A DNA stretch of 64,000 nucleotides from assembly GCF_002811985.1 (NCBI RefSeq), contig NZ_NPDU01000018.1:10777-74776 (forward strand), in the 5' to 3' direction. The stretch comes from Leptospira adleri. GTDB taxonomy: Bacteria; Spirochaetota; Leptospiria; Leptospirales; Leptospiraceae. Below, piece by piece: positions 24,174 to 38,653 of the stretch. Positions within the stretch are counted from its first letter, which is position 1, and every line of letters begins with the position of its first letter. A program made the position numbers and the translations under genes. Under the pieces are notes generated by a model. It was not told the DNA's origin. It ran no database searches and saw only the letters and a program-made list of their open reading frames with translations.

Positions 24174-24806
24174 ATGTGTGTCCAAAAAACGCCGACTCTT
24201 AGTTTCGTAAACGCCTACTTTTTTCAAACTCTTCAGGGATATATGCACTACAAATACCGGAAGATAAAAAGAATTCTTTTTGAAGATCTGCCGGATACGA
24301 TCGTCGAGTTGGGTCCGGGGGTCGGCTCGAACCTAAGATATTTCAATCCCGGCACAACTCTTTTGGCGGTGGAGCCGAACGAGGGAATGCATTCTCTTTT
24401 GAAAAAGAATTCGGAGAAGTATTCGATCCATACGAAACTGATGAATTTATCCGCTGAAAAACTTCCGTTTCCCGATTCTTCCGTGGATGCGGTCGTATGC
24501 AGTCTGGTTCTTTGTACCGTCGAAAAACCGGATCAGGTTTTGAAAGAGATCAAACGTGTTTTAAGAGTCGGAGGCAGGTTGATCTTCTTGGAACACGTTG
24601 CCGCGAAACAGGGATCTTGGATCGAGCGGATTCAAAGAATTGTATTTAGGCCATGGCTTTGGTTTTTTGAAGGCTGTCATCTGAACAGAGATACGGATCA
24701 AACCCTTCGGAACGCGGATTTTTCGAGTTTGAAAATCGAAAGTCTTACGTTGCCGACGATCTTTTTGCCGATCCGACCCCATATATTCGGAACTGCGATC
24801 AAATAA
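24174..24806 (+). CDS. SAM-dependent class I methyltransferase
   Basis: A 210-residue methyltransferase. Motif I reads VELGPGVGSN (44-53), the acidic residue after strand 2 is in AVEPNEGM, motif II lies in SSVDAVVCSLVLCTV and motif III in KRVLRVGGRLIFLEH. It resembles UbiE/METTL7-like small-molecule methyltransferases. The ATG at 24174 has GGGAGGG six bases upstream, so I prefer it to an earlier start at 24159. It is cotranscribed with the thioesterase-like gene and probably under the divergent MarR regulator. The substrate is unknown. Confidence 0.85.
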   Translation: MCVQKTPTLSFVNAYFFQTLQGYMHYKYRKIKRILFEDLPDTIVELGPGVGSNLRYFNPGTTLLAVEPNEGMHSLLKKNSEKYSIHTKLMNLSAEKLPFPDSSVDAVVCSLVLCTVEKPDQVLKEIKRVLRVGGRLIFLEHVAAKQGSWIERIQRIVFRPWLWFFEGCHLNRDTDQTLRNADFSSLKIESLTLPTIFLPIRPHIFGTAIK

Positions 24807-25204
24807 GAACCTGTTTCAAAACCTAAAACCTGAGTTTTGAAAATTCTCTTTGGAATCAATAGGATCTGACTCTGGATTTTTGTCGGAGTTCCGACAGAAG
24901 AATCGCTGCAAAATTTGTTCTTGAGAGTATTCAGATTCTGTGATATAGAAAGTCTCTCCGTTTTTTCCGCCTCCGAACCTCAATGATTCGCTCCCTGTGA
25001 GTCGCTCATCCTCCCTCCGCCCGAAATTCGGGCGGGGGCGAGTTTTACAGAAGAGCCGTCGTAGTTCCGACAAATCTTTCGAATCTTGTATTTCGAGGAT
25101 TGGGGAGACGGGCCAAAACCTATACTTTAAAAACTAATTTTCGGGTGAAGGGAAATGATTTTTGTTCGGAGATGAAAATTGAAAGACGATCGGAAACAAT
25201 CGGC
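24807..25204. other. Intergenic region holding GGAACT-type repeats and a GC-rich hairpin
   Basis: About 400 bases between convergent genes. It contains TGTCGGAGTTCCGACA at 24881-24896, a related element in GTCGTAGTTCCGACAAA at 25058-25074, and a GC-rich hairpin CGCCCGAA/TTCGGGCG near 25018-25035 followed by TTTT, which could terminate transcription from the left. No gene is supported here. Confidence 0.55.
24881..25074. repeat. Repeat pair of the GTNGGAACT family enclosing a GC-rich hairpin
   Basis: The left element TGTCGGAGTTCCGACA is nearly a self-complementary hairpin. The right element, read on the minus strand, is TTTGTCGGAACTACGAC. Both are in the minus orientation (GTCGGAACT core) and their ends GTCG and CGAC pair. 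The segment may be one short repetitive unit of about 194 bases or two independent insertions. Confidence 0.5.
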
Positions 25205-26887
<1,683 letters not shown>

Positions 26888-26977
26888 GTAAGTGCCTACT
26901 TAATGGACATGGTTGAATTCAGGAAGTTTTTTACAAATCGAAAAATGAGTTTTAGGAGTTTAAAAGGGAACAATTCA

Positions 26978-29053
26978 ATGAATTTAAATCAGCGAAACGC
27001 TAATAGACTTATCAAAGAGAAAAGTCCATATCTCCAACAACATGCGTACAATCCGGTGGACTGGTTTGCTTGGGGTGAGGAAGCCTTCGCAAAAGCAAAG
27101 GAAGAAAACCGACTGATTTTCTTATCGATAGGTTATGCGACTTGTCATTGGTGTCACGTGATGGAACGGGAATCCTTTGAAAATCAAACTATAGCCGATT
27201 TTCTCAATTCTCATTTTGTATCGATCAAAGTAGACAGAGAAGAAAGACCCGACATCGATCGAATCTACATGGACGCCTTGCACGCGATGGATCAGCAAGG
27301 CGGATGGCCGCTCAATATTTTTTTGACACCCGAGGGAAAGCCGATCACAGGCGGAACTTATTTTCCTCCGGAGCCGAAATACGGAAGAAAGAGTTTTTTA
27401 GAAGTTTTGAATATCTTAAACAAGGTCTGGGGAGAAAAACGGGAAGAGTTGATTGCTGCTTCTTCCGAGTTGACCCAGTATCTAAAAGAATCCGGCGAAA
27501 CCCGCGCGGCAACCGAAGCGGAAGGAGATCTTCCTTCCGAGAATTGTTTTGAATCCGGGTTTGCATTGTATGAAGGATATTACGATTCTGATTTCGGCGG
27601 ATTCAAAACGAATCATACTAACAAATTTCCGCCGAGTATGGGACTTTCGTTTTTGCTGAAATACCATCATTCTTCCGGAAACAAAAAGGCTTTGGAAATG
27701 GCGGAAGATACTCTTCTCGCGATGAAACAAGGAGGAATCTCCGATCAGATCGGAGGAGGTCTTTGCCGTTATTCTACCGATCATCACTGGCTCGTTCCGC
27801 ACTTTGAAAAGATGCTCTATGACAATGCTTTGTTTTTGGAAACGCTCGTGGAATGTTCCCAAGTATCATCCAAGATTCCCGCGGAGGCGTTTGCGACGGA
27901 TGTGATTTTGTATTTGCATCGTGATATGAGAATTCCTGGAGGAGGAATTTGCAGCGCGGAAGACGCGGATTCGGAAGGGGAAGAAGGTCTCTTTTATATT
28001 TGGGATCTGAAAGAATTTCGAGAAGTCTGCGGAGAAGATTCGGATCTTCTGGAAAGATATTGGAATGTCACCGAAGGCGGAAACTTCGAAGGGAAGAATA
28101 TTCTGCACGAACGTTTTCGGATCGGCACCGCGAGTTTCACAGAAGAACAAAAAAGAAAAGTGGAAACCGCTTTGCAAAGGGGAAGGAAAAAACTTTTAGA
28201 AAGAAGAAGCGGAAGAATCCGTCCTCTCAGGGACGATAAGATTCTTACTTCTTGGAACGGATTGTATGTCAAGGCCCTCGTAAAAGCGGGGACCGCGTTC
28301 CAGAAGGAAGAATTTCTGGCCCTCGCGGAAGAAACGTTTTCTTTTCTGGAAAAAAATCTTATCTCGAAAGAAGGAAGAATTTTGCGTCGTTTTCGAGACG
28401 GAGAATCCGGTATATTAGGATATAGTAATGATTATTCGGAGATGATTTCCTCTTCGATTTCTCTTTTCGAGGCGGGACGCGGGGTTCGTTATTTGAAACT
28501 CGCCGTGGAGTGGATGGAAGATGCGATCCGTTTGTTTCGTTCTCCTTCCGGGGTTTTTTACGATACCGGAAACGACGGAGAAAATCTTTTGAGAAGAAGT
28601 GTGGACGGTTACGACGGAGTTGAACCTTCGGCTAACAGTTCTTTGGCGGATTCGCTGGTTCGTTTGTCTTCGCTCGGAGTCGACTCGGATCGTTATCGCG
28701 GAATCGCTGAGTCGATCTTTTTGTATTTCACGAAAGAACTTTCCACGCATGCGCTCAGTTATCCGTATATGCTTTCCGCGTATTGGAGGTATAAGAATCA
28801 TTCTCAGGAGATCGTTTTAATTCGTAAAGACGCGGCTTCCGGGAAGGAACTCTTGGCCGCGCTTCAAAAAAAATACCTCCCGGGAGCCGCGATCGCGGTG
28901 ATCAACGAGGACGAAGTGGAAGAGGCGGGAAAACTTTCTTCTCTTTTTGCGGGTCGGGACAGCGGAGGTTCGGCGCTTGTTTACGTTTGCGAGAATTTTT
29001 CCTGCAAACTCCCCGCAAGTTCCGTTGAAGAACTGGAAAAACAGCTGAAGTAA
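26978..29053 (+). CDS. DUF255 thioredoxin-domain protein (YyaL/SPATA20 family)
   Basis: A 691-residue protein of the widespread YyaL/SSP411 family. The N-terminal thioredoxin-like domain (about residues 1-165) has the active motif CHWC (56-59) within [16 protein letters not shown], and the [11 protein letters not shown] segment typical of DUF255. The rest is an (alpha/alpha)-barrel like glycoside hydrolases or epimerases, including KMLYDNA and [14 protein letters not shown]. The molecular function of the family is not settled. The ATG at 26978 fits the family start ([20 protein letters not shown] follows); an ATG at 26945 is an alternative. It is divergent from the TolC-like gene. Confidence 0.9.
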   Translation: MNLNQRNANRLIKEKSPYLQQHAYNPVDWFAWGEEAFAKAKEENRLIFLSIGYATCHWCHVMERESFENQTIADFLNSHFVSIKVDREERPDIDRIYMDALHAMDQQGGWPLNIFLTPEGKPITGGTYFPPEPKYGRKSFLEVLNILNKVWGEKREELIAASSELTQYLKESGETRAATEAEGDLPSENCFESGFALYEGYYDSDFGGFKTNHTNKFPPSMGLSFLLKYHHSSGNKKALEMAEDTLLAMKQGGISDQIGGGLCRYSTDHHWLVPHFEKMLYDNALFLETLVECSQVSSKIPAEAFATDVILYLHRDMRIPGGGICSAEDADSEGEEGLFYIWDLKEFREVCGEDSDLLERYWNVTEGGNFEGKNILHERFRIGTASFTEEQKRKVETALQRGRKKLLERRSGRIRPLRDDKILTSWNGLYVKALVKAGTAFQKEEFLALAEETFSFLEKNLISKEGRILRRFRDGESGILGYSNDYSEMISSSISLFEAGRGVRYLKLAVEWMEDAIRLFRSPSGVFYDTGNDGENLLRRSVDGYDGVEPSANSSLADSLVRLSSLGVDSDRYRGIAESIFLYFTKELSTHALSYPYMLSAYWRYKNHSQEIVLIRKDAASGKELLAALQKKYLPGAAIAVINEDEVEEAGKLSSLFAGRDSGGSALVYVCENFSCKLPASSVEELEKQLK

Positions 29054-29106
29054 GGAGTTCCCGCATTCTGCCGGGGAACTTGGTTTTGCCGTGGAGTTGA
29101 AAAAGA

Positions 29107-29122
29107 AGGAGTTCCTACTTTT
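29107..29122 (-). repeat. GTAGGAACTC repeat copy
   Basis: The minus strand reads AAAAGTAGGAACTCC, a copy of the intergenic GGAACT repeat seen many times at 41.6-46.4 kb. It lies between the DUF255 gene and the convergent DUF1574 gene. Confidence 0.55.
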
Positions 29123-29195
29123 CGGATCGGGTGTTCCGAAAGGCGGAACGCCGGTTACTCCGGTTCAAAAGTGGAAACAAACGGATTCTTCTTTT

Positions 29196-31917
<2,722 letters not shown>

Positions 31918-31953
31918 TTTCGATCGACCGATCCGGAAGGAACGAAATCCCCT

Positions 31954-32325
31954 TTAGAGTTCCATTCTCTTGGCGTCTCGCCAGAGTCTGTCCAAATTGT
32001 AGTATTCCCTTTTTTCGGGAGTCATGATATGAATGATGATTTCACCGAAGTCGAGCAGGGTCCAGCCGGATGTCGCAGAGGTCCCGGTTTTGTCCGCTTC
32101 CTTGTGGGAAAGTTTAAATTCTTTTAATGTTTTTCTTACTTCTCTTGCGACGGCGTTTGCCTGAACGGCGGAGTTCACGGTGCAGATCACAAAATAGCTC
32201 AGATAGCTGTTGACGCTTTCCAAGTTGAGTATGCTGATCTCTTCGCATTTTTTATCCACCATGATGTCGTGGATGATCTGAAGAATTTCTTTGGTAGTGG
32301 GTGTTTGTTTCGGAGCGGAATTCAT
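31954..32325 (-). CDS. rsfS: Ribosome silencing factor RsfS
   Basis: A 123-residue RsfS/Iojap protein that binds ribosomal protein uL14 on the large subunit and blocks subunit joining when nutrients are scarce. Family segments include [39 protein letters not shown] and [20 protein letters not shown], the last being the usual C-terminal signature. The length is typical. The ATG at 32325 follows the stop of the LCP-family gene by five bases. In many bacteria rsfS sits beside nadD; nadD is not in this window. Confidence 0.95.
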   Translation of the reverse strand: MNSAPKQTPTTKEILQIIHDIMVDKKCEEISILNLESVNSYLSYFVICTVNSAVQANAVAREVRKTLKEFKLSHKEADKTGTSATSGWTLLDFGEIIIHIMTPEKREYYNLDRLWRDAKRMEL

Positions 32326-32330
32326 GAAAA

Positions 32331-33479
32331 TTATTTTCTCGGTTCGTAATCGGAGCCGACGACGACGGTAGCGTCCAAGCCCTGATCCTTTCTCAATACG
32401 TGGTGCACTTCCGCTTTTTCCAAAACGGTAGAGATTCTATCCATGATCGCGGTGTTGCCCGAGCGGTCTATCACAACGGTTTTCGGAAACCCTTTTTTCC
32501 AAGCGTTGTCGGCCGCCAAAACTTTGATTCTTTTATCGGAAAGAATGCTACGCACGTCTTTTGCAAGGCCGGCCACTTCGGTTCCGTTCAAAACTTCGGT
32601 TCTTCCGAATTCCGCGTCGGCGAAAACGTCCGAGTTCATGTCCTTTGAAAATTTACGAAAGGCGACTCTGGCTCTCGCGATATCGGTTTTGAGATAAGTT
32701 TTTTTTGTCTTAGGGTCATTGAGCGGTTCGCCCGGAAGTTCGGAGATGCCGAATTGAATTCTTCTGGAATTAACGAACTTGACGAGGCTGATAAAATCTT
32801 CTTTGGAAAGGTCGGTTTCTACGAGGCTATGCGCGAAGATCAGAAGAGGGTTTGTGAGGAATTCTTTTCTCTGATTTAGAGTTTCGTAAAGAGTCAGGAC
32901 GACGCTTTCTTCCCGGCTGATACGATCCAGATAATCCAGATTCTCCTTTTTATCCATCGTGACAGCGTAGTCGTAGACGTCCTGACCCGACATCGTATAA
33001 ACCCCGTCCTGGCGATTGTACTCGGAAGAATTTCGAACGGTCCTATTGTCCATGTAGATGCTCAAGCCGCCGAGGAGATCCACGATTCGAATCCAATTCG
33101 AAGCGGAGAGGCTGATCGTATAATGAGGTTTGGTTCCGATGAGATCGGTGACTGCGCTTTTTACCGAAGACTTTGCCCCCGATTTGAGGAGGTCGAGAGA
33201 ATCGTCCGGGTCGTCGAAAGAAGTGATCGGATGGATGAAATAGAGAGCGCAACGATTGTTCGAAGGAAAGAGGGTCGCTAAGATTCCGAATTCGTATTCT
33301 TCGGAATCGCCGACGGCATGAAATAGAAAGTAGATCGGTTTGCCGGCGGCGATTTTTTCTTCCAGACCGGTTCGATTGAATTTGCTGATGAGAAAGATGA
33401 GTGCGGAAAATAAGAGGATCCCGGCTGCGATATAAAGCAGCCAACCCGATGTTTTTTTAGAAGATTCTTTCGACTCCAA
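32331..33479 (-). CDS. LytR-CpsA-Psr (LCP) family protein with LytR C-terminal domain
   Basis: A 382-residue membrane protein. After a transmembrane helix (about 13-32) comes an LCP-type domain (about 45-225, with [25 protein letters not shown] and [20 protein letters not shown]) and a LytR_C domain (about 290-380, with [18 protein letters not shown] and [12 protein letters not shown]). LCP enzymes attach glycopolymers to peptidoglycan or related acceptors. I chose the TTG at 33479 because GAGG lies seven bases upstream; a TTG at 33524 would add 15 residues without a ribosome site. It leads the operon that continues with rsfS, MBOAT and DUF1574. Confidence 0.85.
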   Translation of the reverse strand: MESKESSKKTSGWLLYIAAGILLFSALIFLISKFNRTGLEEKIAAGKPIYFLFHAVGDSEEYEFGILATLFPSNNRCALYFIHPITSFDDPDDSLDLLKSGAKSSVKSAVTDLIGTKPHYTISLSASNWIRIVDLLGGLSIYMDNRTVRNSSEYNRQDGVYTMSGQDVYDYAVTMDKKENLDYLDRISREESVVLTLYETLNQRKEFLTNPLLIFAHSLVETDLSKEDFISLVKFVNSRRIQFGISELPGEPLNDPKTKKTYLKTDIARARVAFRKFSKDMNSDVFADAEFGRTEVLNGTEVAGLAKDVRSILSDKRIKVLAADNAWKKGFPKTVVIDRSGNTAIMDRISTVLEKAEVHHVLRKDQGLDATVVVGSDYEPRK

Positions 33480-34380
33480 TTCTGTGCCTCGATTCCATTT
33501 CAAACCGGAAAAGCTGACTGTCAAACGGTTATTTTATCCGATTCTTTTGCGTTTGTAGAACGATCGAAACGAGTAACTTGCGGCAGGCTTTGAGAACGAT
33601 GAAAGATTCTTCCTTTAGATTGGCGCAAAAAAAATCTGCATCGAGAAGGATCACATTTTGCCGAGGAACTTCGAAACAACTCAGGATTTGAGTTTTCCTC
33701 GATGAAAGAAAAAAATCGAAACGGGGCCCGTCTAAAACGGGCTTTGGGCAATTCGATAAGAAGGAATTTTCTAACCGAATTTGAATGCGGGAAAGAATGA
33801 TATATTCGGTATAAGTTCGGGCGTGCCTCTCGCGGAATATTCCTTATTTAGAATATTGTTTTTAAGGAGGCGCTTCGAGTCGCGCGCTTACGGGCTCGCG
33901 GATTCCCGCTCGTCCTCTTCGAGGACGCTTCGCGCCCTTCAGCCCGCTCACGCGAAGAAAAAATCAAAATGAGCCCGGGTGAGCTGACTCTTTTTTAGGC
34001 GAGGTCGATATTTTGCGAATTCCGATCCGAGTCGATCGAGCGAGTGGTTGCAGGTTCCGCCCCTTTGGATGAAGGAATATGCAGTTATTTGAATGTTCTT
34101 TTGCGCGAAGAGGGTTCCCTTATTTTTTGCCTGATGAACTTTGAAGATGCGGCAGAGCCTTAGTCGAATCCGTTTCGAAAGATTAAAAGTCGGAAGTCCG
34201 TAAGTTTTGAAAATTCAAGACGATTTTGTTCGAACGGCGAACGTGGCGCTGTCTTTGTAAGAGAAAAAGGAATTCCTCGTGAAAGGTTTGTCGGGAAGGA
34301 ATTTCTGGAAAATAATAGGATTTTTGAAAAAAATTGACCGAAAGCGCGTTCTCTGGAAGGAGTTGGGAACCGTAAGGGAT
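33480..34380. other. Long intergenic region with GC-rich interspersed repeat
   Basis: About 900 bases between the divergent LCP and DUF1564 genes. I see no supported gene. A GC-rich block at about 33870-33965 stands out from its AT-rich surroundings; it contains the hairpin CGTCCTC-TTC-GAGGACG at 33911-33927 and the 18-mer CTCGCGGATTCCCGCTCG, which recurs at 45078-45095. Short frames in this block are not credible as genes. Confidence 0.55.
33870..33965. repeat. GC-rich interspersed repeat block
   Basis: The block shares the exact 18-mer CTCGCGGATTCCCGCTCG with the intergenic region at 45078-45095. It contains a perfect 7-bp hairpin (33911-33927). Its composition differs sharply from the flanks. 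Confidence 0.5.
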
Positions 34381-34920
34381 ATGGGATATTTAACTTTCAG
34401 AGAAGACGAAGAGATCTCTTCTAGGCTCCAAGAGGATCGGATGGAAACCGTAACTCTGTTGATTCCTGAGAGCACTTTGGATCGCTGGTGTGAAAAAAAC
34501 GCAAAGGTTCTACCGAAAAAGATTCCTTATTTGTTGAGGACTTACGGAAAATATCTGACTGCGACGAACCGTCTTGGAGAAAAGGCGGGGAGGACATTGT
34601 ATCAGTCGAGCCCCGGAAAGGGAAAAATGAAACGGGTCAATATCCGTTTGAGCGCCGGAAGTTGGACTTTTTTAGGAATGCTCGCTCAGGCTCACGGGGT
34701 TTCCCGTTGTTATCTCTTTAATTATCTGCTTTGGTTGGAAGAGCTGGGAGTTGGAGATTCTATCGTGGAAACTGTGAATGCGGGAGCTCCCACTTTTCAC
34801 AGATATTACAGCTATATCCTCCACCTCGATCTACTTGACAATCGGGTATTTTGTCGGCTTCAAACCGATCCTGCCTCCCTTTTTTACGTATTAGACTACA
34901 GGGATTGGTTTCCCGACTAA
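34381..34920 (+). CDS. DUF1564 family protein (Leptospira-specific)
   Basis: A 179-residue cytosolic protein of the DUF1564 family, which as far as I know occurs only in Leptospira and is often expanded there. The N-terminus [17 protein letters not shown] and the [13 protein letters not shown] segment fit the family start, so I chose the ATG at 34381 over a GTG at 34279 that would add 34 basic residues. The [30 protein letters not shown] stretch is helical and may bind DNA in a ribbon-helix-helix-like way, which is speculation. A 10-bp hairpin follows the stop. The function is unknown. Confidence 0.8.
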   Translation: MGYLTFREDEEISSRLQEDRMETVTLLIPESTLDRWCEKNAKVLPKKIPYLLRTYGKYLTATNRLGEKAGRTLYQSSPGKGKMKRVNIRLSAGSWTFLGMLAQAHGVSRCYLFNYLLWLEELGVGDSIVETVNAGAPTFHRYYSYILHLDLLDNRVFCRLQTDPASLFYVLDYRDWFPD

Positions 34921-34925
34921 CGAAT

Positions 34926-34950
34926 CGCATTTCCCTTTCCGGGAAATGCG
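34926..34950 (+). terminator. Terminator-like hairpin after the DUF1564 gene
   Basis: A perfect 10-bp stem, CGCATTTCCC paired with GGGAAATGCG, with a five-base loop, six bases after the stop codon. No T-run follows, so it may not be a classical intrinsic terminator. Confidence 0.5.
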
Positions 34951-35015
34951 GGAAAAGGAAATTTAAAACGAAAAGTCTCTTAGTTCGTCCAAAACAAAGA
35001 TCGGACGTCATCGGC

Positions 35016-37031
35016 CTATTTCAAACAACGAACCCCGGCGTAATTGCTCAAATGGTCCCAACGAATCTCACCTTTGAAAACATCCAAATTATAGGCCCCG
35101 TTTTCTCCCATCGAAATCGACGAAGACCAGTATCGTTTGTCTTCGTCGTTAGAGGTCCAGGATTCGGTTTCTCCGCTTTCGTAAGAATCTTCCAATTCTT
35201 CAATCGTAGGAAGACGAAGGTCCCTCGAACTACAGATCTGACTTGCTTGATACCAGTTAAAACTTCCTCTCGCGGATTCCCAATACGTTTCCTTTTGAGA
35301 AGGTTGTCTTTTTGTTTTCTTCTTAGCGAATTCTGAAGTTGGAATATTCGATAAGTTGAATGTTTTTTGATCGGACGAGCCGAGGGTTGTCTGGTTTTCT
35401 ACAAAATGAATGTTCAGGAGTTTTTTGAATTCACCGTTCGGATTCGGAAGTTTGACCGCCGTCTCTAAAATGTCCTTTAACTTGGACTTTGCTGAACCCC
35501 AGAAAAGTCCTGTCTTGGATTCCCAATCGGCGCCAAGCTGGTGACTGTTGATGATCTGAGTCGGATTCTGCGTTTCTAAACCTTCGTGCAAAAGAGAATT
35601 CAATTGTTCTTGAAGAGAAATCGGCTCTTTGAGTTTTTGATTCACTCTTCTGATTTCTTTTTTAATTCTTTCGATTTGAGAAAGACCGGCGAATTCGGAC
35701 TTCGCCAAGGTCACGATTCCGTCCCGAAACGCTTCGTGAATCGCGTTTTGATGTTCTTCCTTTTCCCTTTCCGTGGAAGACAATGCTTCCGCGGTAAATT
35801 CCTTTTCGATTCGAAGAAAAAGAGTATCCAAACGATTCGTAAGATGAGACCGGCCGGTTTTTTCCGAAACCTCCGCTTTTTTCTGGATGATTTCTTTGTA
35901 AGATTTGTACTGGTTCCCCGTTTTGGAAGAGAGATCCTTCAAAAGTGTTTCATACAATTTGGAGGCGAGAGAAAAATCAAAAATCGAATAAGCCTGATCG
36001 GCTTCTTTTTCCTTTAAGGAAAACAGAGCGGATTCCACCTGATCCTTTCTTTCCTGGATGCTCTGTTGGATTTGAATTTGTCTGTGTTTTTCGGGCACTT
36101 TTGAAGAGTATTCTTCGGCTAACAAGACATAGGCGTTTAGATGCTTTTCGAGATCTTCCGGAGTTTGCTTTTTGTTTTCGAAAAGATTCCGGTCTAAGTC
36201 GTTTATCTTTTCCTTATATTCCAAACTGTAGTTATTGGTGATGCTCGTTTGAATTTGTCTGATAAACGATCCTAATTTTTTGCGCGATTCTTCAGAGAGT
36301 CGATCGTCGAACGCGTGTAAGATGCGCGAGTAAATCTCGGTAGATTCCGAATAGTCCTTGGAAAGCGCGTATTTTGCGGCCTGATCCAATTCTTCCTTTA
36401 TTTCTTCCAGAACTCCTTCTAAAATTTTATCGGAAGTTTTAAATTCCATAGAATTGAGATTCGTCCCTGGAACCGGTTTGATTTTTAGAAACGCGACGCT
36501 CATGTTTCCGCTCGCGGACGCAGGAATTTGATTGAAGTCCGGATTGTATTTCGGATCTAAAAGTTTTCTTCCCGATTCTCCGGCGTAGTAATCCATAAGA
36601 AACTCGGGAAACTCCATCTGAAACGTGGACTTGATGGAATAAGACAAAGTTTTAGAATCTCTCGTTTGATTTCGAAGAGATACATAGATCAGGCCGTTTT
36701 TAGAGGAGATCGTTCCGGAAATGACTTCGTTTGCGTCGATCGCGTCGGCGATCTGTTTGATGCAAATCTCATCCGAGCAATCCATCTTTTGAAGAGCTTC
36801 GACTTGTTTGTAAAGAATGATCATGGATTCGTCGTCCACGATCGTATATTTTCCTTCGAAGTTGTGGAGGACTGAATTGATGATTCCGTTTCTAAAACGG
36901 TTTTCCAAACCGGCGTTGAGATTTCCTTCCAAGGTCAATTTATGGACATAAATTTTAGACGGTTTCGCCTGTGCAAAGATCGAGAAGGGCATCCATAAAA
37001 AAAGAAACAGAAAAGGAAACCATAAGCTCAT
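35016..37031 (-). CDS. Secreted coiled-coil protein with C-terminal DUF1566-like domain
   Basis: A 671-residue exported protein. A signal peptide (about residues 1-21, ending FAQA) precedes a domain with TolB/curli-like character (KYTIVDDESMIILYKQ and DEICIKQIADAIDANEVISG, about 60-110), then a long helical region rich in Glu, Lys and Gln (about 200-540), then a C-terminal DUF1566/Lcl-like domain of about 80 residues (DLRLPTIEELEDSYESG, YWSSS, GVRCLK). That last domain occurs in secreted adhesin-like proteins. The ATG at 37031 begins the signal. The role is unknown; periplasmic or surface location is inferred. It is divergent from the TlpA-like gene. Confidence 0.78.
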   Translation of the reverse strand: MSLWFPFLFLFLWMPFSIFAQAKPSKIYVHKLTLEGNLNAGLENRFRNGIINSVLHNFEGKYTIVDDESMIILYKQVEALQKMDCSDEICIKQIADAIDANEVISGTISSKNGLIYVSLRNQTRDSKTLSYSIKSTFQMEFPEFLMDYYAGESGRKLLDPKYNPDFNQIPASASGNMSVAFLKIKPVPGTNLNSMEFKTSDKILEGVLEEIKEELDQAAKYALSKDYSESTEIYSRILHAFDDRLSEESRKKLGSFIRQIQTSITNNYSLEYKEKINDLDRNLFENKKQTPEDLEKHLNAYVLLAEEYSSKVPEKHRQIQIQQSIQERKDQVESALFSLKEKEADQAYSIFDFSLASKLYETLLKDLSSKTGNQYKSYKEIIQKKAEVSEKTGRSHLTNRLDTLFLRIEKEFTAEALSSTEREKEEHQNAIHEAFRDGIVTLAKSEFAGLSQIERIKKEIRRVNQKLKEPISLQEQLNSLLHEGLETQNPTQIINSHQLGADWESKTGLFWGSAKSKLKDILETAVKLPNPNGEFKKLLNIHFVENQTTLGSSDQKTFNLSNIPTSEFAKKKTKRQPSQKETYWESARGSFNWYQASQICSSRDLRLPTIEELEDSYESGETESWTSNDEDKRYWSSSISMGENGAYNLDVFKGEIRWDHLSNYAGVRCLK

Positions 37032-37103
37032 CTTGATCACCCTATTTTTGTATAGAATGATTTCGAAAATTTGAAAAGTAAACAATTATTTGAATCTACT
37101 AAA

Positions 37104-37700
37104 ATGAGATTTACTTTCTTCTATAAAAAGACATTTTGGAACGGTAAAAAATCGGATGGAAGGAAAGGCCCGCGTCTCTTGATTTCGAAAAAAAGTCTCT
37201 CGATTCTAATTCTTTTCCTAACTTCTTGGGGAACCGTGTCGTCCGAACCCCTTTCTAATTTCGCATTTTACAATCTCAAAAAGGAAAGAATCGTTCTTTC
37301 CGATTCTCTCAGGGAATTTTCGAAAAAGGATTTGCTGATTCTTAACTTTACGGGTTCTACCTGTAAACCTTGTAAAGAACAGGTTCCGATCCTGCAGCGT
37401 CTTACCAAACAAGCCAATCTTCTTTCTCAAAGAGGTCATAAGGTGAAACTTTGGATCGTCTTTGTGGGGGACGATTTTGATACCGGGAAAGAATATTCTA
37501 AAATTCTAAAATTGGAAAAAGAAACCGAGACGTTAGTCGATCCTCTTGCTTCGAGTTATGATCAGGCGAAAATCAACGGATTGCCTACGGTGTTTGTTCT
37601 CGACGGAAAACAAGAAATTCTTTTAAGAATCGAAGGTTTCACCGAAGCGGGCAACGTTTCACTTGAGAATTTTCTAAATTCTTTCACAAAGCGGGAATGA
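37104..37700 (+). CDS. TlpA-like thioredoxin-fold protein
   Basis: A 198-residue periplasmic thioredoxin-like protein with an N-terminal membrane anchor (about residues 31-47). The redox motif is CKPC (Cys87-Cys90) within LNFTGSTCKPCKEQVPIL, and the cis-proline loop is in INGLPTVFVLD. Such proteins reduce or transfer disulfides, for example during cytochrome c maturation or envelope protein folding. The basic 30-residue N-terminus before the anchor is unusually long, and the true start may be internal; ATG at 37104 and TTG at 37071 both lack a clear ribosome site. Confidence 0.8.
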   Translation: MRFTFFYKKTFWNGKKSDGRKGPRLLISKKSLSILILFLTSWGTVSSEPLSNFAFYNLKKERIVLSDSLREFSKKDLLILNFTGSTCKPCKEQVPILQRLTKQANLLSQRGHKVKLWIVFVGDDFDTGKEYSKILKLEKETETLVDPLASSYDQAKINGLPTVFVLDGKQEILLRIEGFTEAGNVSLENFLNSFTKRE

Positions 37701-37863
37701 GATCCCTTATAAAATTTTATTTCTCGAGATCACCTTAGAACGCAATGGACTGCGGACAAAATTCTTATCCTTCGAATGTTTAAAAATAAGAATGGAAACA
37801 TTCAGCGGATGAGAAATCGGACCAATCGACGACCATGCTTTACGAAAAATCGAAAATCTTTTT

Positions 37864-38493
37864 TTATACCTTTTTTCTTTCCTCGAGATAAGAATGCCAG
37901 AAAAGCATCGTTGCGATCGAACGATAAGGCTCCCATTTTTCTCCGAGCTTTATTATCTTTTCCGAAGGTGTCTTCGCCGGAAGTCGTTTGACTTTTTTTA
38001 GAGATTGAAGCAACGCAAGATCTCCTATCGGAAAAACATCGGTCCGATGAAGGGACATCAAAAGAAATACGTCCACGGTCCAGTTTCCGATTCCCTTTAC
38101 GGAAGTGAGCCGTGTCCGAATCGATTGGTCCGGAAGGTCGGCCAAATGAGATAGAACGATCCGTTTTGAAAGGACCGCGTTCGCGAGCTCTCTCGCGTAG
38201 AGCGTTTTTTGTCTGCTGAAGTAACATTCCCGAAGTTGCGCGTCGCTTAACAAAACGATTTTTTTTGCGGTTACGTTTCCGATTCTTTTTTTGAGTTTGT
38301 CCAACGCGGCCTTTGCGGAAGCGAGCGAGACCTGTTGTTCCAAGATGATATGGATCAGAGTTTCGAAATTCGGTTTTCGACTCCAAAAAGGCGGATAACC
38401 GTATTTTAAAAAAATAGAATGTAGATCCGAATCGATTTCAAACAAACGATCGCAGATCTTGTAAAATTCTTCTTTGTCAAAGGTGCGGATCAT
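37864..38493 (-). CDS. DNA-3-methyladenine glycosylase II-type HhH-GPD protein
   Basis: A 209-residue base-excision repair glycosylase of the HhH-GPD superfamily, AlkA-like. The helix-hairpin-helix with its following GPD-type loop lies at about 125-160 (LTSVKGIGNWTVDVFLL), and Asp158 in FPIGDLALL is the probable catalytic aspartate. The LEQQVSLASAKAALDKL helix is typical of AlkA proteins. No iron-sulfur cysteine cluster is present, as expected for AlkA. The N-terminal domain of full E. coli AlkA is missing, which is common in short AlkA-type enzymes. It removes alkylated bases such as 3-methyladenine. Confidence 0.88.
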   Translation of the reverse strand: MIRTFDKEEFYKICDRLFEIDSDLHSIFLKYGYPPFWSRKPNFETLIHIILEQQVSLASAKAALDKLKKRIGNVTAKKIVLLSDAQLRECYFSRQKTLYARELANAVLSKRIVLSHLADLPDQSIRTRLTSVKGIGNWTVDVFLLMSLHRTDVFPIGDLALLQSLKKVKRLPAKTPSEKIIKLGEKWEPYRSIATMLFWHSYLEERKKV

Positions 38494-38653
38494 AGGATGA
38501 AATCATCGAATTCAAAAAATTGAATTTCTTTTTAACGGATTTCGGAAACTTCTTTTTCGTTCGGCGCGCTTTCACGAAAAACGATTTTTAGGTTTCCGCC
38601 TACTTTTTTATTTTTTTGTTGATCGCTTGCTTATTATTTGTTTAGTGTTCCTT

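Noticed and set aside
33780..33972. A 63-codon frame in the GC-rich block.
   Set aside because: It shares the peptide GLADSRS with a frame in the 45 kb repeat block, showing that it is repeat-derived.
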